A stretch of 64,000 nt of DNA. It comes from JAAFIP01 sp031367325 (lineage in GTDB: Bacteria > Pseudomonadota > Gammaproteobacteria > Burkholderiales > Burkholderiaceae_C). Below the pieces are notes generated by a model. That model saw only the letters and a program-made list of their open reading frames with translations, was not told the origin of the DNA and did not search any database. This document shows positions 1-7,736 of this stretch, one piece after another. The position numbers and the translations under genes are program-made. The stretch lies in the NCBI GenBank assembly GCA_031367325.1, contig JANLPQ010000053.1, positions 1-64,000 of the forward strand, given 5' to 3'. Numbering within the stretch: the first letter of the stretch is position 1; each line of letters begins with the position of its first letter.

Positions 1-579
1 GTGCAACTGGCCAGCTTCTACAGCGACACCAATAACCCTCAGCTAGAAGCCCGCGACGCCGCCATCACCGAGCTGCTGTACGGCAGCGGCCTGCGCGTAG
101 GCGAGCTGGTAGGGTTAGACGTGCAAGCTTCGGCCAGCGCCAAGGGCTGGCTAGACTTGCAAGCTGGCGAGGCGCATGTATTGGGCAAAGGCAGCAAGCG
201 TCGTAGCGTGCCGCTGGGGGCTAAATCGGTTGAAGCTTTGCAAAAATACTTAAACGCCAGAGCCGACTTGCTACCGCCCGCCGCCATCGACCAAGCCGCC
301 CTCTTCATAGGCCAAAACGGCACCCGCCTCACCGCCCAGTCCATCTGGCAGCGCCTGAAACGCCGCAGCCTGCAAGCGGGTCTCGCCACCCCCGTACACC
401 CCCACATGCTGCGCCACAGCTTTGCCAGCCACCTGCTACAAAGCAGCCAAGACCTGCGCGCCGTACAAGAGCTGCTAGGCCACGCCAACATCACCACCAC
501 GCAGGTGTACACACGGCTAGATTTTCAGCATTTGGCCAAGGCCTATGACGCGGCGCACCCGCGGGCCAAGAGGAAGTAG
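1..579 (+). CDS. xerC: Tyrosine recombinase XerC, C-terminal part (5' truncated by window edge)
   Basis: This is the catalytic domain of the site-specific tyrosine recombinase that, with XerD, resolves chromosome dimers at dif. The visible 192 residues carry the whole active-site set: Arg32 (GLRVGEL), Lys63, His135 and Arg138 (HPHMLRHS), His161 (LLGHANI) and the nucleophile Tyr170 (QVYTRLD). The family is about 300 residues long, so roughly 110 N-terminal residues (core-binding SAM-like domain) lie left of the window. The GTG at base 1 is therefore not taken as a start. XerC rather than XerD is inferred from overall similarity remembered for Burkholderiales; the two paralogs are hard to separate by eye. 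A structured repeat starts about 40 bp after the stop. Confidence 0.88.
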   Translation: MQLASFYSDTNNPQLEARDAAITELLYGSGLRVGELVGLDVQASASAKGWLDLQAGEAHVLGKGSKRRSVPLGAKSVEALQKYLNARADLLPPAAIDQAALFIGQNGTRLTAQSIWQRLKRRSLQAGLATPVHPHMLRHSFASHLLQSSQDLRAVQELLGHANITTTQVYTRLDFQHLAKAYDAAHPRAKRK

Positions 580-614
580 AAAGTAGTTACGCAGGTGAAG
601 TTGGTCGTTTGCTT

Positions 615-965
615 AACGTGCGCGCCGGTAAGCTGGACTCGAGCCGGGCATCTCGCTGCAAAAATACTTCGCAAACACGCGCGAACTGAGGCTTTTGGGG
701 CGCTGCCTTCAACAACGCGCGCCTTGCTACGTATTTTTCATCGAGACGAACCCGACTCGTCACATTGTTCTTGGCTTGGTTTGAAAAAGTCCGTGTTTCG
801 GTAGAGATTTTTTCGTTGACTAGCCGTAGACTCGCCAAAAATATTTGACGTAACTACCGGTAGCGCGCCAAGGTTTGTGCAGGCGATGTGGCGTATGCCG
901 ATCGCCCGATTCCCAGTACTCCAGTATGAGGGAAGATTACCGTACAGCTGCAGCTCAAAGCCGCC
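615..965 (+). repeat. Structured intergenic element, family A, copy 1
   Basis: This fills most of the gene-free stretch 580-1128. It aligns over about 340 bp with 53876-54222: both share a GAGCTGGACTCGAGCCGGGC-like start, an ACACGCGCGAACT block, a TATTTTTCATCGAGACG block and a GACTCGTCACATTGTTCTTG block. The arms near 637-667 and 731-760 form a long imperfect hairpin. The second hairpin at about 893-945 keeps the left arm and loop (CCCAGT...CCAGTATGAGGG) but its right arm has decayed. No credible reading frame is present; the ORFs here run through the palindromes. Confidence 0.75.
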
Positions 966-1128
966 ACCACACAAAATCCGCAGCTCGAACTGCACATTCT
1001 TGGCGACAAAGCGGTACGTTGTGAAACGGCTGCCGCCGTGATGGCAGTGGCACAGCAAGCTCGAATCAAAAAGATGGGGTTGTACTAGCCAGGAAATTAA
1101 AATAACTGATTTCAAAGACACTTTTAAA

Positions 1129-1848
1129 TTATTTAAGAACCATGCCAGCATCTTCCAGTCTGTATCCTAGGCCACGCTGTGTATGTATCAAAGGTCTGTC
1201 GAATCCCTCATCAATTTTGCTGCGCAAACGACGAATAAAAACATCAACAATATTCGTTAATGGGTCTTCGTTTGTCCCCCAAACGTTAGCCAGTATGCGT
1301 TCGCGACTGAAAAGCCTGCCGGGGGCTGATATCAGCAGCTCTAACAAAGCAAGCTCACGCGCAGTCAGTGCAATCGTTCGACCCGCCCGGCTAGCGCGCA
1401 TTGAGCGGGTATCTAGCTCCAAGTCTGCCACGACTCGAATATCTTTCGTAGTGTTGTGCGGCAGCGAGCCGCGTCTTCCCAGTGCTTCGATACGTGCAAG
1501 CAGTTCTTCAAACTCAAAAGGTTTTACCAAGTAATCATCAGCGCCTAAACGCAACCCACTGACGCGATCTTCTAGGGTGCCAAGTGCAGTCAGCATCAAA
1601 ATAGGAAGCTGAATTTGCGAAGCTCTGAGCGTTTGGCAGACTTCTAAACCACTCATTCCAGGCAGCATGACATCAAGCAGCATGACGGTGACCACGCCTT
1701 CCTGTGCGGACTGGCGAGCTGCTTCATGCGCCAGCGACAGGCCATCAAAACCATTTTTTGCAACCAACACGCGGTAACCTTCAGCACGTAACCCACGGTC
1801 TAGAAAATCAGCGATTCGAGTGTCGTCTTCTACCAAAAGAATATTCAT
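1129..1848 (-). CDS. OmpR/PhoB-family response regulator
   Basis: This is a 239-residue DNA-binding response regulator. The N-terminal receiver domain (about 1-125) shows the acidic pair in LVEDDTRIADF, the phosphoacceptor Asp in MLLDVMLPGMSGLE, a Thr in MLTALG and the Lys in LVKPFEFEE. The C-terminal winged helix (about 135-232) carries LTARELALLELL and FIRRLRSKID, typical of the Trans_reg_C fold. It lies 14 bp after the sensor kinase gene on the same strand, so the two are one operon and the kinase is its likely partner. The ATG at 1848 begins the usual MNILLVEDD. The signal sensed is not evident; the divergent exported protein at 3671 is a plausible target. Confidence 0.92.
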   Translation of the reverse strand: MNILLVEDDTRIADFLDRGLRAEGYRVLVAKNGFDGLSLAHEAARQSAQEGVVTVMLLDVMLPGMSGLEVCQTLRASQIQLPILMLTALGTLEDRVSGLRLGADDYLVKPFEFEELLARIEALGRRGSLPHNTTKDIRVVADLELDTRSMRASRAGRTIALTARELALLELLISAPGRLFSRERILANVWGTNEDPLTNIVDVFIRRLRSKIDEGFDRPLIHTQRGLGYRLEDAGMVLK

Positions 1849-1862
1849 AAACTTTGTTTTGA

Positions 1863-3464
1863 TTAAGGTGTTAACAAAGGCAGTTGAAGGGTCACAGTCG
1901 TGCCTACACCTTTTTCGCTGTGTATCAATATCGTCCCATCGTGCGCATGTGCTATAGCTAGCCCAATTGATAAACCTAAACCACTGCCGTTCGCACGGTG
2001 CATACGTGCATTTTGGCTACGAAAACTGCGCTCAAAAACCATCAACAGATCTGCCGCGTTGATGCCGATGCCTTGATCTGCAATCTGCAACTCGTAATAA
2101 TTTTTATTCTTGGTTTCGTTAAATTTCTCTTGCAATAAAATTCCCACGATACCATTTACATGAGAGTAGTGCACCGCGTTATCCAACAGTAGTATGAGCA
2201 ATTGGCGCAAGCGCTGTGGGTCTGCCCAAACCATCAAACGACAGCTGGGTAATTTTGACAGGTGTAGAGTTATATTTTTTTCGTGCGCCAGCGCATTTGC
2301 TTGCTGCAAAGCTTCTCGCAGAGGCTCAATCATGTCAAGCGGCTGTCGGTTAAGCGCTAAAGTATCGATATCGCTGCGAGCCATTGTTAGTAAATCATCA
2401 ATGACAGCGCCCAGCTGTTTCGATATCGAAACAATCCGTTGTAATGCAGCGCGGTAGTCTTGCGAAGGTTTTTCAAGCCCCCGTAAAGTAATCTCAGCCT
2501 CGCCCAGAATGGCAGTCGTAGGTGTTCGTAATTCATGACTGATGTCTGCAAACAGTCTACGACGTCTAGCGTCAACGCTTTGCAATGCATCTAAAGCACC
2601 CTGTAGCTCGGCAGTGCGAGCCTGCACCAACTCTTCAAGTTTTTGCCTAAGTTGAGTTTCGTCCGCTCTGTGCTTAGAAAGCTCAACTGACATTGCGTTC
2701 ATGCTGCTAGCTACAGCGGAGAACTCATCTATGCCGTCCAAAGGGATTCGATACGTCAAATCGCCTTGCTGTAGTGCCTTTGCACCTGCGTTTAACTCAT
2801 TGAGTGGGCGCCGCAAGGCTCTAGCAAACCCTGCTGCCAAGAGCAATGCTGCAAGCGCGATGGTGCTAGCAGCGCCTAGTAAAAGATTGCGCATCCAACT
2901 CAGTGCGGTGTCAGCGGCTGCGCGTTCGCGAATGACCGCCGAAGTCTCACGCTCAATACTATCTGCAAGAAGTTGACGCAAATCGCGTGCTTGAGAAATA
3001 TCAAATAACTCACTTGCTGTGAGCCAAGCTTGCTGCATATTTTTTCCTAATTGCAAGGGTTGCACTTTAGCTGCCGCCACTTCCAATACCGATACACTTT
3101 CTTCTAATATACCAAGAGTAGCCTGACGTCTTCGATACTCAGTGAGCGTAGCATCACTGTTATCTAGTTTAATGGTTTGATTTGACAATTGGTTTAAAGT
3201 CACCATCGTCTCACGCATGTCAGTCTGATACTTTTGCCACAAGTTTTTAGCCGTTGACGGGTCTAGCTGCGCTTGCGTAAACCAAGCACGAAGCCTTAAT
3301 TTTGATATTGTCAGCTCCTCAAAGGCAAGTTGAATATCTGACGCCACACGACCGCGCAGCACATGGTCATTTGCTACATTCAGCGCCCAAATAGCAGCTA
3401 TACCCTCTAGTACAGCTGCACCGGCGATAGCGGCAAGGGCACAGGTAAGACGTCGTGCAAACAT
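1863..3464 (-). CDS. Membrane sensor histidine kinase
   Basis: This is a 533-residue sensor kinase. Transmembrane helix 1 lies near residues 8-28, followed by a mostly helical periplasmic region of about 160 residues, helix 2 near 191-213, a HAMP linker (about 214-266) and a coiled-coil stretch. The HisKA domain holds His310 in ADISHELRTPTTA. The HATPase region carries the N box (LLLDNAVHYSH), G1 (IADQGIGI) and G2 (GSGLGLSIGLA). The protein belongs in the inner membrane and should phosphorylate the regulator encoded 14 bp downstream. The all-helical periplasmic part resembles four-helix-bundle sensors; no ligand site can be named. Confidence 0.92.
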   Translation of the reverse strand: MFARRLTCALAAIAGAAVLEGIAAIWALNVANDHVLRGRVASDIQLAFEELTISKLRLRAWFTQAQLDPSTAKNLWQKYQTDMRETMVTLNQLSNQTIKLDNSDATLTEYRRRQATLGILEESVSVLEVAAAKVQPLQLGKNMQQAWLTASELFDISQARDLRQLLADSIERETSAVIRERAAADTALSWMRNLLLGAASTIALAALLLAAGFARALRRPLNELNAGAKALQQGDLTYRIPLDGIDEFSAVASSMNAMSVELSKHRADETQLRQKLEELVQARTAELQGALDALQSVDARRRRLFADISHELRTPTTAILGEAEITLRGLEKPSQDYRAALQRIVSISKQLGAVIDDLLTMARSDIDTLALNRQPLDMIEPLREALQQANALAHEKNITLHLSKLPSCRLMVWADPQRLRQLLILLLDNAVHYSHVNGIVGILLQEKFNETKNKNYYELQIADQGIGINAADLLMVFERSFRSQNARMHRANGSGLGLSIGLAIAHAHDGTILIHSEKGVGTTVTLQLPLLTP

Positions 3465-3670
3465 GGTTTAAATCATCTCATAATTTGCGCTTGAAACGGG
3501 TTTTGAAAAATGAACAACGCATGAACATTTAACAGCCTGTACTACTTGTCATCTGCGGTTCATCAATTTTTCACTGGATGCTCATTCAAGTTTCATGACC
3601 TGTTCAATTAAGACAGTTCAAATCTGCGTGTGCGATATTGCACCGACACATGAATAATTGGAGTTGGAAA
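3465..3670. promoter_or_regulatory. Divergent promoter region with repeated TTCAT/ATGAA motifs
   Basis: This 206-bp gap between the sensor kinase start and the exported protein holds several short TTCA/TGAA words at 3510-3600 (ATGAACA, GGTTCATCA, CTCATTC, TTTCATGAC, TGTTCAAT). OmpR-type regulators usually bind short direct repeats, so these are candidate operator half-sites for the adjacent regulator. This is inference; no spacing rule was proved. Confidence 0.35.
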
Positions 3671-4228
3671 ATGAAATTCACAAAGACATCTTTGACGATT
3701 GCTTCTTTGGCATTAGCTACTGCCGCTATTGCAAAAACACCTATTGTAAATACCTCAATCAGCGAAGCCGAAGTATTGGCGGCCCAAAAAGGCTGGGGTG
3801 ATGCACTCATTGCAATTAGCGACACTTACGAAAAATCGGGTCAACCTGCAGCAAAAGCTCTCGCAGAAAAAGTAATCGACAGTGCCTACGGCTACAACTT
3901 AGGCCCAGTGCTTTTCAAGCCAACCCTCACGGAAGTACCGCAGACCTTTCGCGTTACCCGTGATGGCGCGTTGTCTTATTTTGTAGGCGGTAACACCGCT
4001 TATCCGAAAGACACTGGTTTTGCGTTGAAGGGCTGGAAAAAAGTCGAAATTGATAACGCCGCAATCTTTCTTGCTGGCGACGTCGCTACTTCAATGGGTA
4101 ACGTAAGTTTTACAGATAAAGATGGCAAAGTAACTACGGTTGACAAAACCTGGAAGTTTAAGAAAGACGACCTAGGCAATTTGCGCATAGTCGTACATCA
4201 CTCGTCTTTGCCCTACAGCAGCAAGTAA
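3671..4228 (+). CDS. Exported NTF2/SnoaL-like protein
   Basis: This is a 185-residue protein starting at the ATG 3671 (MKFTKTS), preceded by the GGA-rich AGTTGGAAA. A cleavable signal peptide is clear (residues 1-19, ending ATAAIAK), so it is periplasmic or secreted. The mature part has the helix-then-strand pattern of the cone-shaped NTF2/SnoaL fold, with EAEVLAAQKGWGDAL and later beta strands (VATSMGNVSFTD, TVDKTWKFKK). Similar proteins are often labelled phosphoribosyl-AMP cyclohydrolase in databases; nothing here resembles HisI, so I do not use that name. It is transcribed away from the two-component system. The ligand is unknown. Confidence 0.72.
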   Translation: MKFTKTSLTIASLALATAAIAKTPIVNTSISEAEVLAAQKGWGDALIAISDTYEKSGQPAAKALAEKVIDSAYGYNLGPVLFKPTLTEVPQTFRVTRDGALSYFVGGNTAYPKDTGFALKGWKKVEIDNAAIFLAGDVATSMGNVSFTDKDGKVTTVDKTWKFKKDDLGNLRIVVHHSSLPYSSK

Positions 4229-4264
4229 TTTTTTTTGCATTTGTGCGCAGGTGAATACTTAAAC

Positions 4265-4378
4265 TCATTTTGTTGAAACCCGTGCCGACTTGATAACCTT
4301 TGTATGGCCTTTCGCCTTAACATCCAGCGCAGGGTTCAACACCAGCCGCGCCGACAGCAATAGCGCGTCAGACTATTC
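4265..4378 (-). pseudogene. Possible remnant of a gene's 3' end
   Basis: On the minus strand this reads as about 35 residues of ordinary-looking protein ending in a stop (contains LLLSARLVLNPALDVKAKG, then HTKVIKSARVSTK). There is no start codon with a binding site. It abuts the decayed methyltransferase fragment. It may be the tail of a deleted gene; it could also be chance. Confidence 0.25.
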
Positions 4379-4380
4379 CA

Positions 4381-4730
4381 TGCCCCAGTAGTAGAATCCT
4401 CGCACGGGTTTGGAGCTTTGACGAGACGCAGCGCATTGATGCTAACTTTTTCATAGCTGTTTGTGCAGTAGCTGTTATTGTTAGAAGTTTATTTAACATA
4501 CATAGCGACAGCATGCGACTGATGCATGGCGAGTTAGACGGTTTGCCGGGCTTGATTGTGGACTGTTATGGCGATACGCTGTTAGCGCAGTTTTTGTCGG
4601 CTGAGGCTGAGCGTTTTTAAGCAGTCTATTGTCGATGCATTGTTGCAAGCTACGGGGCTGACTAAGTTGTACGAGCGTTCGGACGCCAGCAGCCGTGCAC
4701 TAGAGGGGCTGGACAGTGCAACGGGTTGGC
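4381..4730 (+). pseudogene. Frameshifted partial duplicate of the RlmI-like methyltransferase gene
   Basis: This stretch aligns with bases about 5814-6163 of the intact gene downstream, matching long runs such as GCATGGCGAGTTAGACGG against GCACGGCGAGTCAGATGG and GCTACGGGGCTGACTAAG exactly. One base is inserted after GCTGAGCG (about 4608), which shifts the frame, and both ends of the gene are missing. It also carries the same TTTTTCATAGCTG-repeat insertion (4453-4468) seen at 5887-5902 in the intact gene. So the copy arose after the repeat entered the gene, or came from a relative that already had it. Confidence 0.85.
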
Positions 4731-5300
4731 AATATCGGCAGAAAGTGTTTTTATGATGTTTAAAAAAGCGACTTGAAAAAATGAATTCTGCACATAATCA
4801 ATCGGGCTATCATTTTTGCCCATGTAGCAACCTGATTTACTTGGTGTCCTAAATCAAGCTTTTGTGTATCTTGACACGCAACCTGTACAGGCATTATCTC
4901 TGCATGAGCAACTAAAGTCCTTTATCTAATTAATGGTTATGAGTAGTCAAGTAACTTTGGATTTCGCAGGAAGTGTGGGCGGTGAATGGCTTGAATTATG
5001 GTGACTGCAAACCAATGTTCTAGTAACCTTTCCGCGCGACTAGCTTCTAAAAAGTCAAAATCTATAAATTGAACCTATTTGGCTGGCGCTGGAAGTATGG
5101 CTAAGCCAAATTTTCCCAAAGAATTTGAAAATTTAGAGACGCAATACGGGTATCAAAAATTCAAAAAATATTAATTGCTTGCAAGTTATTTGAGTTTGAG
5201 GGAGAGCCTATGTCTAATGGGGGTGTTAGAACACGGTATTGGCTAAAACCAGCTCCTAAAACTGATAGAGTCCAACAATAAATGTTATGGAAGTAATATC
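4731..5300. other. AT-rich gene-free stretch
   Basis: These are 570 bp of low-GC DNA between the pseudogene and the NIPSNAP gene. Two very short frames exist (MAKPNFPKEF... from about 5098, 25 codons; MSNGGVRTRYW... from about 5211, 23 codons; the latter has GGGAGA upstream). They have no recognisable relatives and may be debris of a lost gene. The 3' end should contain the promoter for the gene at 5301. Confidence 0.4.
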
Positions 5301-5654
5301 ATGAAAAAATTGGTTGAGATTCGCACCTACTTGCTTAAACCTGGCACGCAAGTCGACTTTCACACCGCTATGGTGGAGCAAGCGCTACCTATGGTGAGCG
5401 CCTCGGGCATGGATGTCGTAGCGTTTGGCGTGTCGTACCATGAGCAAGACACTTACTTTCTCGCGCGCGCCTATGCTGACCAAGCCAGTATGGTGGCACA
5501 GCAGAATGCTTTTTATAACTCTGATGCGTGGCGACAAGGCCCGAGAGCTTTATTAGTAGACCGCATCGACAGCTACCTTAATACGTTGCTGTGGCTGTCT
5601 GATGCTGCCATTGAAGATATGCGCTTATTGAACACCACAGTTGCCCGACAATAG
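5301..5654 (+). CDS. NIPSNAP-family protein
   Basis: This is a 117-residue single-domain protein. EIRTYLLKPGT near the N-terminus and FLARAYADQASMVAQQ in the middle fit the ferredoxin-like dimeric alpha/beta-barrel fold of the NIPSNAP family. Bacterial members are small cytoplasmic proteins of unknown reaction. The ATG at 5301 is preceded by GGAAGTAATATC, giving a fair ribosome binding site. It ends 4 bp before the methyltransferase start, so the two genes are probably co-transcribed. No signal peptide or membrane segment is present. Confidence 0.8.
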   Translation: MKKLVEIRTYLLKPGTQVDFHTAMVEQALPMVSASGMDVVAFGVSYHEQDTYFLARAYADQASMVAQQNAFYNSDAWRQGPRALLVDRIDSYLNTLLWLSDAAIEDMRLLNTTVARQ

Positions 5655-5658
5655 CCCC

Positions 5659-6906
5659 ATGAAAACTATCACCCTGCGCGAAGGCAAAGAGCGCGCCTTG
5701 CAACGTCGCCACCCTTGGATTTTTGATAACGCTATTGCCAAGGGCAGTGCCGACAGTGGTGAGACGGTGCGGGTGGCGGCGCATGACGGTACGTTTCTCG
5801 GCTGGGCAGCGTACAGCCCCAGCAGCAAAATCCGCGCACGAGTGTGGAGTTTTGACGAAGCGCAGCGCATTGACGCTAATTTTTTCATAGCTGCTTGTGC
5901 AGTATCTGTAAGCGCAAGAGGCCTATTTGATATACAAAGTGACAGCATGCGGCTGGTGCACGGCGAGTCAGATGGTTTGCCGGGCTTGATTGTGGACCGC
6001 TATGGCGACACGCTGGTAGCGCAGTTTTTGTCGGCAGGGGCTGAACGGTTTAAGCAGCAGATTGCGGATGCATTGCTGCAAGCTACGGGGCTGACTAAGT
6101 TGTACGAGCGGTCTGACGCCAGCAGCCGCGCTTTAGAGGGGCTGGACAGCGTGACTGGTTGGCTGCGCGGTGCCACTGATAAAGGTGCGCCCAGTGCTGA
6201 AGACATTGTCATTACCGAGCACGGCTACCAGCTATCAGTCAACATTGCGCAAGGCCACAAAACCGGTTTTTATTTAGACCAGCGTGACAGCCGACACAAG
6301 TTTGCGCAGTACGCACAGCATTGGCAGCGCAGGCACGCGGGCAGCGGGCAGGCCTTTAGCGCGCTTAATTGTTATTGCTACACGGGCGGATTTACTGTGG
6401 CGGCCCTAGCCGGTCTGCGCGCGAGCGGCGGTTTGCAGCAAGCGCACATTACTAGCATCGACTCGTCTGGCCCCGCTATCGAGCGCACCAAGGCCAACGT
6501 GGCGCTGAACGGCTTTAGCACTGAGCACACTACATTTATGGACGCTGACGTTAACGCCAGCCTGCGCCAGTTTGTAGAAGCAGGCCAAACCTTTGACGCT
6601 ATCGTGCTAGACCCGCCTAAGTTTGCACCCACCGCCGCGCATGCCGACCGGGCTGCGCGGGCGTACAAAGACATTAACCGTTTGGCGTTTAAGATTTTGA
6701 AGCCCGGTGGCGCACTGTTTACCTACAGTTGTTCGGGCGGAATTGATGCAGCGCTGTTTCACAAAATTATTGCTGGCGCGGGGATAGACGCAGGCGTAGA
6801 CGGCTACATTACCGACCGGCTAGGCGGCGCGCCAGACCATCCTATGACGATAAACTTTCCTGAAGGCGAATACTTAAAGGGCTTGGTAGTGGTGAGAAAA
6901 GCTTAA
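5659..6906 (+). CDS. rlmI: RlmI-like class I SAM-dependent rRNA methyltransferase
   Basis: This is a 415-residue protein of the RlmI/RlmK type, which methylates cytosine C5 in 23S rRNA. It has an N-terminal PUA domain (ITLREGKERALQRRHPWIF), a linker with LVHGESDGLPGLIVDRYGD, the SAM site (LNCYCYTGGFTVAAL), the acidic loop (ITSIDSSGPAIE) and motif IV (VLDPPKFAPT). The start at 5659 sits 4 bp after the NIPSNAP stop. Residues around 77-90 (FFIAACAVSVSARG) are encoded by a copy of the dispersed AGCTGCTTG repeat (core at 5887-5902) read in frame. A broken partial copy lies upstream at 4381-4730. The exact target base is inferred from the family. Confidence 0.85.
   Translation: MKTITLREGKERALQRRHPWIFDNAIAKGSADSGETVRVAAHDGTFLGWAAYSPSSKIRARVWSFDEAQRIDANFFIAACAVSVSARGLFDIQSDSMRLVHGESDGLPGLIVDRYGDTLVAQFLSAGAERFKQQIADALLQATGLTKLYERSDASSRALEGLDSVTGWLRGATDKGAPSAEDIVITEHGYQLSVNIAQGHKTGFYLDQRDSRHKFAQYAQHWQRRHAGSGQAFSALNCYCYTGGFTVAALAGLRASGGLQQAHITSIDSSGPAIERTKANVALNGFSTEHTTFMDADVNASLRQFVEAGQTFDAIVLDPPKFAPTAAHADRAARAYKDINRLAFKILKPGGALFTYSCSGGIDAALFHKIIAGAGIDAGVDGYITDRLGGAPDHPMTINFPEGEYLKGLVVVRKA
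5880..5930 (+). repeat. Dispersed ATAGCTGCTTG repeat inside a coding sequence
   Basis: The core ATAGCTGCTTGTGCAG (5887-5902) differs by one base from the intergenic consensus ATAGCTGCTTGAGCAG and continues with AAGCGCAAGAGGCCTATTT. From memory that tail matches the commoner Comamonadaceae form of this repeat. It is translated in frame as part of the RlmI-like protein. Confidence 0.7.
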
Positions 6907-7001
6907 ATCAGTGGCAATGCACTATTTAAAAACATACCTTGTGCCGCAAATTGTGTTGTGATAGCCCATTAGATAAGCCAACTTTAAAGGGCCACAGTGC
7001 G

Positions 7002-7736
7002 ATGCGTTCACCTCACCATGTAATTTGGCGCCAACTGCGCGCACGCCCCAGGCTGATGGTGTCGCTAGCGGCCGGGGCTTTGGTGGTGTTCTTACTACCT
7101 CAGGGGTTGGCTCTACTACCGCAGGGGTTGGGTTGGCTACCGCAGGGGTTGGGTTGGCCACCGCAGGGGCTAGTTCTGCAGCAATCCACGCGCCTAATAA
7201 TTGGGTGGAATGTCACCACCTGTTTGTATTTGCTGCTGGTCGGTCTGATGATGCGCCAATCTGACCATGCCCAATTACAACGCCACTCCTATACAGAAGA
7301 CGAAGGCAAATTGGTCATTCTCACCCTGGTTATTGGGGCATCTGCGGCGGCGCTGAGCGCGGTAGTGATAGAGCTGATGGCCATTAAAAATATGGCAGGT
7401 GGCCCCAAATATGCCCGCATTGCACTGGCAGCGCTCACTATCGTATCGTCATGGGCGTTTAACCACATGATGTTTGCATTGCACTATGCGCACGACTACT
7501 ATGTAGCAAGCGCAAAAAATTTACCAGGCGGTTTAGATTTTCCCGGCAACGAAGCGCCAGACTATGTTGATTTTTTGTATTTTTCGTTCGTCATAGGCAC
7601 ATCTGGGCAAACCGCCGACGTCACATTTACCTCCAAAAGCATGCGCCGTGTGGGCCTAGTGCACTGCGTAGTGGCGTTCTTTTTCAACACCACCGTTTTG
7701 GCCTTAACCATCAATATCGCAGCAGGTTTGATTTAG
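7002..7736 (+). CDS. DUF1345 membrane protein with heptapeptide repeat
   Basis: This is a 244-residue inner-membrane protein of the DUF1345 family, function unknown. About five hydrophobic segments are visible (near residues 18-31, 65-84, 108-127, 141-160, 215-240), and the family-typical YVDFLYFSFVIGTSGQTADV lies near residue 190. Residues 32-59 consist of four 7-residue repeats (LPQGLAL, LPQGLGW, LPQGLGW, PPQGLVL) from a 21-bp tandem repeat that extends the loop after the first segment. The ATG at 7002 was chosen over the upstream in-frame start at 6939 because it has AAAGGGCCACAG before it and begins the usual N-terminus. It ends tail to tail against the next gene with no gap. Confidence 0.82.
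   Translation: MRSPHHVIWRQLRARPRLMVSLAAGALVVFLLPQGLALLPQGLGWLPQGLGWPPQGLVLQQSTRLIIGWNVTTCLYLLLVGLMMRQSDHAQLQRHSYTEDEGKLVILTLVIGASAAALSAVVIELMAIKNMAGGPKYARIALAALTIVSSWAFNHMMFALHYAHDYYVASAKNLPGGLDFPGNEAPDYVDFLYFSFVIGTSGQTADVTFTSKSMRRVGLVHCVVAFFFNTTVLALTINIAAGLI
7095..7178 (+). repeat. 21-bp tandem repeat, four units
   Basis: Units start at 7095, 7116, 7137 and 7158. The middle two are identical (CTACCGCAGGGGTTGGGTTGG) and the outer two differ by a few bases. The repeat keeps frame and encodes the LPQGLGW heptads of the DUF1345 protein. Length variation between strains is expected. Confidence 0.95.

Noticed and set aside
738..1151. 137-codon minus-strand ORF after xerC
   Set aside because: It crosses family A copy 1 and overlaps the response regulator end; it lacks a binding site and any familiar motif.
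3671..4228. Naming the exported protein phosphoribosyl-AMP cyclohydrolase
   Set aside because: The database label is remembered for similar proteins, but there is a signal peptide and no HisI metal-binding motif.
5098..5175. 25-codon ORF starting MAKPNFPK in the AT-rich gap
   Set aside because: No ribosome binding site of note, low-complexity end, and it lies in decayed DNA.
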